Shown: positions 58,711-64,000 of the stretch, one piece after another | Layout of the letters: each line of letters opens with the position of its first letter | Position numbering within the stretch: the stretch's first letter is position 1 | NCBI RefSeq assembly: GCF_016545825.1 | Contig: NC_052612.1 | Location: 9,610,001 to 9,674,000 of the forward strand | DNA: 64,000 bases | Direction of reading: 5' to 3' | DNA from: Eucalyptus grandis | Taxonomy: Eukaryota; Streptophyta; Magnoliopsida; Myrtales; Myrtaceae | The notes under the pieces: model-generated | Database searches by the model: none | What the model was told of the DNA's origin: nothing | What the model saw: only the letters and a program-made list of their open reading frames with translations | Made by a program: the position numbers and the translations under genes

Positions 58711-61700
58711 CTCTGCTCTGGGCTTGAAACTTGGAAGTGACGGGTCTTGGTCTTGTTCTTGGGAGTTTGTTCTATTTGTAATGTCAATGTCTTGCTTAGA
58801 ATATTTATTAGGTCACTACAAGCATCACCACACGTGCAGTGCACCTTTGAGAGTGAGTAAGAGAGAGTGAGAAGGGTTCGAAAAAATGAGAATGACCTTT
58901 CATCGATCGCATCGATAACTCACGTATGTGCATGTGGACTACACACTTGCACATGATGGGATTGAGATCCTATCCATTCAGCGGACAATCGGCATTTTTT
59001 CAACTTATCTCGAGAAAGATATCATCTTTTGAAAATGAAAAGCATATCATCTTAATACGCATCTAAATATATATGAGATCATACAGAGTTCAAATTTAGA
59101 TATTTATTGAAAAATTATTCTTCAAGAAAGTAACTAACTCTTTCAATTGACATCTATTGGATACTTCGGATGCGGTGTTGGAAAATTTCAATAGAGTCAA
59201 TAGAAAGTACATTCCTTGCAAGCATTGGTGTTATGTATGTGGTACATAGAGTCACTTATATCTTTCTATATATTGCATAAAGCTTTGCCTCTGCATTATC
59301 AGCTACCTTAATGCGCTACATAAAGACAAGGGACTCACTAGCTCCACGAAATTCGATAATTTTTAGATAATATAAACATTTAGTTTGAAGAATATACCTA
59401 AAAGTATCAGCTACTCGCGTTCTGGAGGAAGCAATGGTTCACATCCGGTCAATGCCTCGAAGCCACCATTTTTTTATTTCAAATTTCACTTTACTTTTCC
59501 TTTTCCTTTTGGCGAACGCTAAAATTTGCCCACAACATGAAATGCAATCAATATAGGCAAAACGACAAGTTGGTTGTGTCACTTCTATCGTGTCTCTAGA
59601 TGTTTCTTTGATTATTGAGCAACAAGGTTTGTAAATGGAAAAATTGTCCACAAATTCATAAACTTATTACACTTTTGCCAATCGAGTCTTAGATATTTTA
59701 ATTGTGCCAGCTGAATTTATAACATTTTCACGTTTGCCAATTGAGTCCATCCTACCAATTTGGCCCGAGATTACCGACGTGGATGCCGACTTTCTACGTG
59801 GCATAGGCGGTGCTAACGTGAAATTTAATAATATCTTAACAAATTTCGAATTTATTTATTTTATTTTATTTTATTTTTCTTTTTTTCTTTTCTTTATCTT
59901 TTTTTTCTTCCCTTCTTTCTTCGCTACCCGGTCGCAGCTCTATCGCTATGCTCTGCTCTTGGCTAGAAACTTCAAAGTCACAGGAATTGGTCTTGGAAGT
60001 TTGTTCTATTCATCTTGTCAATGTCTTGTTTAGAAACTTCATTATGTCACTAAAAGCATCACCACATGTGCTGTGCACCTTTGAAAAAACGAAATGACAT
60101 TCCATCGTTCGCATCAATAACTCAAGTATGTGCATGCGGACCACACACTTGCACATGATGGGATTGGGATCCTATCCATTCAGCAAACCATCGGCATTTT
60201 TTCCACTTATCTAGAAAATGACATCATGTTTTGAAAATGAAAAGAATATCATCACAATACGCATCTAAATATAAATGAGATCATATAGAGTTCAAATTTA
60301 GATATTTATTGAAAATTTATTCCTCAAGAAAGTAAAAAACTCTTTCAATTGACATCTATTGGATACTTCGGATGCGGTGCTGGCAAGTTTCAATAGAGTC
60401 AATAGAAAGTACATTCCTTGCAAGCATTGGTGTTATGTTTGTGGTACATAGAGTCACTCATATATATCTATATGTTGCAAAAAGCTTCGCCTCTGCATTT
60501 CTACTACCTTAATGCAATATAAAGACAAGGGCTGCATTGTCGTTTGAGTATTAATTCACCCACTAGCTCCACGAAATAAGATAATTTTCAGATAATATGA
60601 ACATTTAGTTTAAAGAATATACCTAAAAGTATTAGTTACTTGCGTCCTGGAGGAAGCAATGGTTCACATCTTGTCAATGCCTCGAGGCCACAAATTTTTT
60701 TTTTTCAAATTTCATTTTCCTTTTCCTTTTTCCTTTTGGCGAATGCTAAAATTTGCCCTCAACATGAAATGCATACAATATAGGTAAAACGACAAGTCGG
60801 TCGTGTCACTTCTATCGTGTGTCTAGATGTTTCTTTGATTATTGAGCAACAAGGTTTGTAAATGGGAAAATTGTCCACAAATTCTTAAACTTATTACACT
60901 TTTGCCAATCGAGTCTTAGATATTTTAATTGTGCCAATTGAATTTATAACATTTTCACGTTTTGCCAATTGAGTCCATCCGCCAATTTTGCCTTAAGATT
61001 ACCAATGTGGATGCCGACGTTCTACGTGGCATAGGCGGCGCTAACGTGAAATTTAATAATATTTTAACAAATTTCTAATTTATTTATTTTATTTTATTTT
61101 TCTTTATCTTTTTTTTCTTCCCCTTCTTTCTTCGCTACCTGGTCGCGGCTCTATCCCTATGCTCTGCTCTTGGCTAGAAACTTCAAAGTCACAGGTATTG
61201 GTCTTGGGAGTTTGTTCTATTCATCTTGTCAATGTCTTGTTTAGAAACTTTATTATGTCACTAAAAGCATCACCACATGTGCTGTGCACCTTTGAAAAAA
61301 CGAAATGACCTTCCATCGATCGCATCAATAACTCAAGTATGTGCATGCGGACCACACACTTGCACATGATGGGATTGGGATCCCATCCATTCAGCAAACC
61401 ATCGGCATTTTTTCGACTTATCTCAAGAAAGATATCATGTTTTGAAAATGCAAAGAATATCATCACAATACGCATCAAAATATATATGAGATCATATAGA
61501 GTTCAAATTTAGATATTTATTGCGAAGTTATTCCTCAAGAAAGTAAAAAACTCTTTCAATTGACATCTATTGGATACTTCGGATGCGGTTTTGGCAAGTT
61601 TCAATAGAGTCAATAGAAAGTACGTTCCTTGCAAGCATTGGTGTTATGTTTGTGGTACATAGAGTCACTTATATCTATCTATATGTTGCATAAAGCTTCG

Positions 61701-64000
61701 CCTTTGCATTTCTACTACCTTAATGCGGTATATAAAGACAAGGGCTGCATCGTCTTTTGAGTATTAATTCACCCACTAGCTCCACGAAATTCGATAATTT
61801 TCTGATAATATAAACATTTAGTTTGAAGAATATACCTAAAAGCATCAGCTACTCACGTCCTGGAGGAAGCAATGGTTCACATCCTTTCAATGCCTCGAGG
61901 CCACCAATTTTTTTTTTCAAATTTCCTTTTCCTTTTCCTTTTCCTTTTCCTTTAAGCGAATGCTAAAATTTGCCCTCAACATGAAATGCATACAATATAG
62001 GCAAAACGACAAGTCGGTCGTGTCACTTCTATCGTGCCTCTAGATGTTTCTTTGATTATTGAGCAACAAGGTTTGTAAATGGGAAAATTGTCCACAAATT
62101 CTTAAACTTATTACACTTTTGCCAATTGAGTCTTAGATATTTTAATTGTGCCTACGAAATTTATAACATTTTCACGTTTTGCCAATTGAGTCCATCTGGC
62201 CAATTTTGGTCTAAGATTATTGACGTGGATGCCGACTTTCTACGTGGCATAGGCGGCGCTAACGTGAAAATTAATAATATTTTAACAAATTTCGAATTTA
62301 TTTATTTTATTTTATTTTCTTTTTCTTTTGTCTTTTCTTTATCTTTTTTTTTTCTTCCCCTTCTTTCTTCGCTACCTGGTCGCGACTCTATCCCTATGCT
62401 CTGCTCTTGGCTAGAAACTTCAAAGTCATAGGTATTGGTCTTGGGAATTTGTTCTATTCATCTTGTCAATGTCTTGTTTAGAAACTTTATTATGTCACTA
62501 AAAGCATCACCACATGTGCTGTGCACCTTTGAAAAAACGAAATGACCTTCCATCGATCGCATCAATAACTCAAGTATGTGCATGCGGACCACACACTTGC
62601 ACATGATGCGATTGGGATCCTATCCATTCAGCTAATGATTGGCATTTTTTCGACTTATCTCGAGAAAGGTATCATGTTTTGAAAATGAAAAGAATATCAT
62701 CTCAATACGCATCTAAATATATATGAGATCATATAGATTTCAAATTTAGATATTTATTGAAATTTTTTTCCTCAAGAAAGTAAAAAACTCTTTCAATTGA
62801 CATCTATTGGATACTTCGGATGCAGTGTTGGCAAGTTTCAATAGAGTCAATAGAAAGTACATTCCTTGCAAGCATTGGTGTTATATTAGTGGTACATAGA
62901 GTCACTTATATCTATCTATATGTTGCATAAAGCTTCGCATCTGCATTTCTACTACCTTAATGCAGTATATAAAGACAAGGACTGCATTGTGTTTTGAGTA
63001 TTAATTCACCCACTAGCTCCACGAAATTCGATAATTTTCAGATAATATAAACATTTAGTTTAAAGAATATACCTAAAAGTATCAGCTTCTCACCTCTTGG
63101 AGGAACCAATAGTTCACATCCTATCAATGCCTCGAGGCCACCATTTTTTTTTTCAAATTTCCTTTTCCTTTTCCTTTTCCTTTTGGTGAATGCTAAAATT
63201 TGCCATCAACATGAAATGCATACAATATAGGCAAAACGACAAGTCGGTCGTGTCACTTCTATCGTGTCTCGACATGTTTCTTTGATTATTGAGCAACAAG
63301 GTTTGTAAATGGGAAAATTGTCCACAAATTCTTAAACTTATTACACTTTTGCCAATTGAGTCTAAAATAATTTAATTGTGCCGACTGAATTTATAACTTT
63401 TTCACGTTTTGCCACTTGAGTCCATCTGGCCAATTTTGGTCTAAGATTATTGACGTGGATGCCGACTTTCTACGTGGCATAGACAGCTAACGTGAAAATT
63501 AATAATATTTTAACAAATTTAGAATTTATTTTATTTTATTTTATTTTTCCTTTTTCTTTTTTTATCTTTTCTTTTTCCTTGTCTTTTCTTTATCTTTTTT
63601 TTTTCTTCCCCTTCTTTCTTCTCTAGCCGGTCGCGGCCCTCTCCCTATGCTCTGCTCTTGGCTAGAAACTTCAAAGTCATAGGTCTTGGTCTTGGGAGTT
63701 TGTTCTATTCATCTTGTCAATGTCTTGTTTAGAAACTTTATTATGTCACTAAAAGCATCACCACATGTGCCGTGCACCTTTGAAAAAAACGAAATGACCT
63801 TCCATCGATCGCATCAATAACTCATGTATGTGCATGCGGACCACACACTTGCACATGATAGGATTGGGATCCTATCCATTCAGCAAACCATCGGCATTTT
63901 TTCCACTTATCTCGAGAAAGATATCATGTTTTGAAAATGAAAACAATATCATCTCAATACGCATCTAAATATATATGAGATCATATAGAGTTCAAATTTA
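58711..64000 (+). repeat. Head-to-tail array of a 1.2-kb unit, cut by the window end
   Basis: The marker CTCTGCTCT...GAAAC recurs at 58711, 59951, 61162, 62399 and 63650, giving periods of 1240, 1211, 1237 and 1251 bp: four full units and a partial fifth. Each unit has in order: a CACCACATGTGC(T/C)GTGCACC-like zone, ACACTTGCACATGATG, an AT-rich zone with GTACATAGAGTCACTTATAT, TATA-like TATATAAAGACAAGG followed by CCCACTAGCTCCACGAAA, a C/T-rich TTTTCC tract, and a MITE-like part (TTTTGCCAATTGAGTCC, GACGTGGATGCCGACTTTCT). No conserved reading frame spans the units. Confidence 0.92.

Noticed and set aside
58711..64000. Array considered as CRISPR-like or rDNA
   Set aside because: Units of 1.2 kb without short spaced repeats, and no rRNA sequence.

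Overview
This is a plant nuclear window, most likely from a eudicot. The evidence is GT-AG introns with AT-rich interiors, a two-B-box CONSTANS-like gene, a plant-type KNL1/SPC105 gene, and many LTR retrotransposons whose primer-binding sites match plant initiator tRNA-Met. The repeat style reminds me of a woody Myrtales genome, but that is an impression and cannot be proved from the sequence.

Layout. The left half (1-33 kb) is gene-bearing. Bases 1-1060 hold a repeat with GGAAAATGTTTTCC-type inverted motifs. A COL9/COL10-like B-box/CCT gene lies on the minus strand (coding exons 3345-9274, 5' leader to about 10.43 kb). A repeat-rich spacer (10.6-16.2 kb) separates it from a divergent thymidylate kinase gene on the plus strand (CDS 17731-20132). 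A spacer with a promoter-like telo-box patch follows. Then comes the large KNL1/SPC105 kinetochore gene on the minus strand (22880-32797, 16 coding exons recognised). It carries a recent in-frame 309-bp internal duplication and one suspicious exon-phase break near its 3' end.

The right half (34-64 kb) is a nest of mobile elements over gene debris. A 9.3-kb Copia element (34139-43458, minus) with a GTGGC target duplication sits in an exon of a GT47/exostosin pseudogene, just before a splice donor. Its pol region is mostly gone and it contains other insertions: a three-LTR tandem TRIM, a solo LTR inside that TRIM (target duplication CAGAC), and a second TRIM inside gag. Further right are LTR fragments, a mitochondrial nad4 fragment, a hAT-like element (47209-48054), a solo LTR (48430-52115, AAATA) holding a 1-kb inverted-repeat element, tandemly duplicated segments, a heavy-metal-associated-domain pseudogene, and another solo LTR (55566-57590, CTTAC). 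From 58711 to the window end runs a head-to-tail array of a roughly 1.2-kb unit, cut off by the window edge.

The three intact-looking genes belong to unrelated pathways: light/flowering-type transcription control, dTTP synthesis, and kinetochore/spindle checkpoint. I see no operon-like logic. I see no convincing new system; the most unusual items are the KNL1 duplication and phase break, the nested TRIM/solo-LTR structure and the 1.2-kb array.
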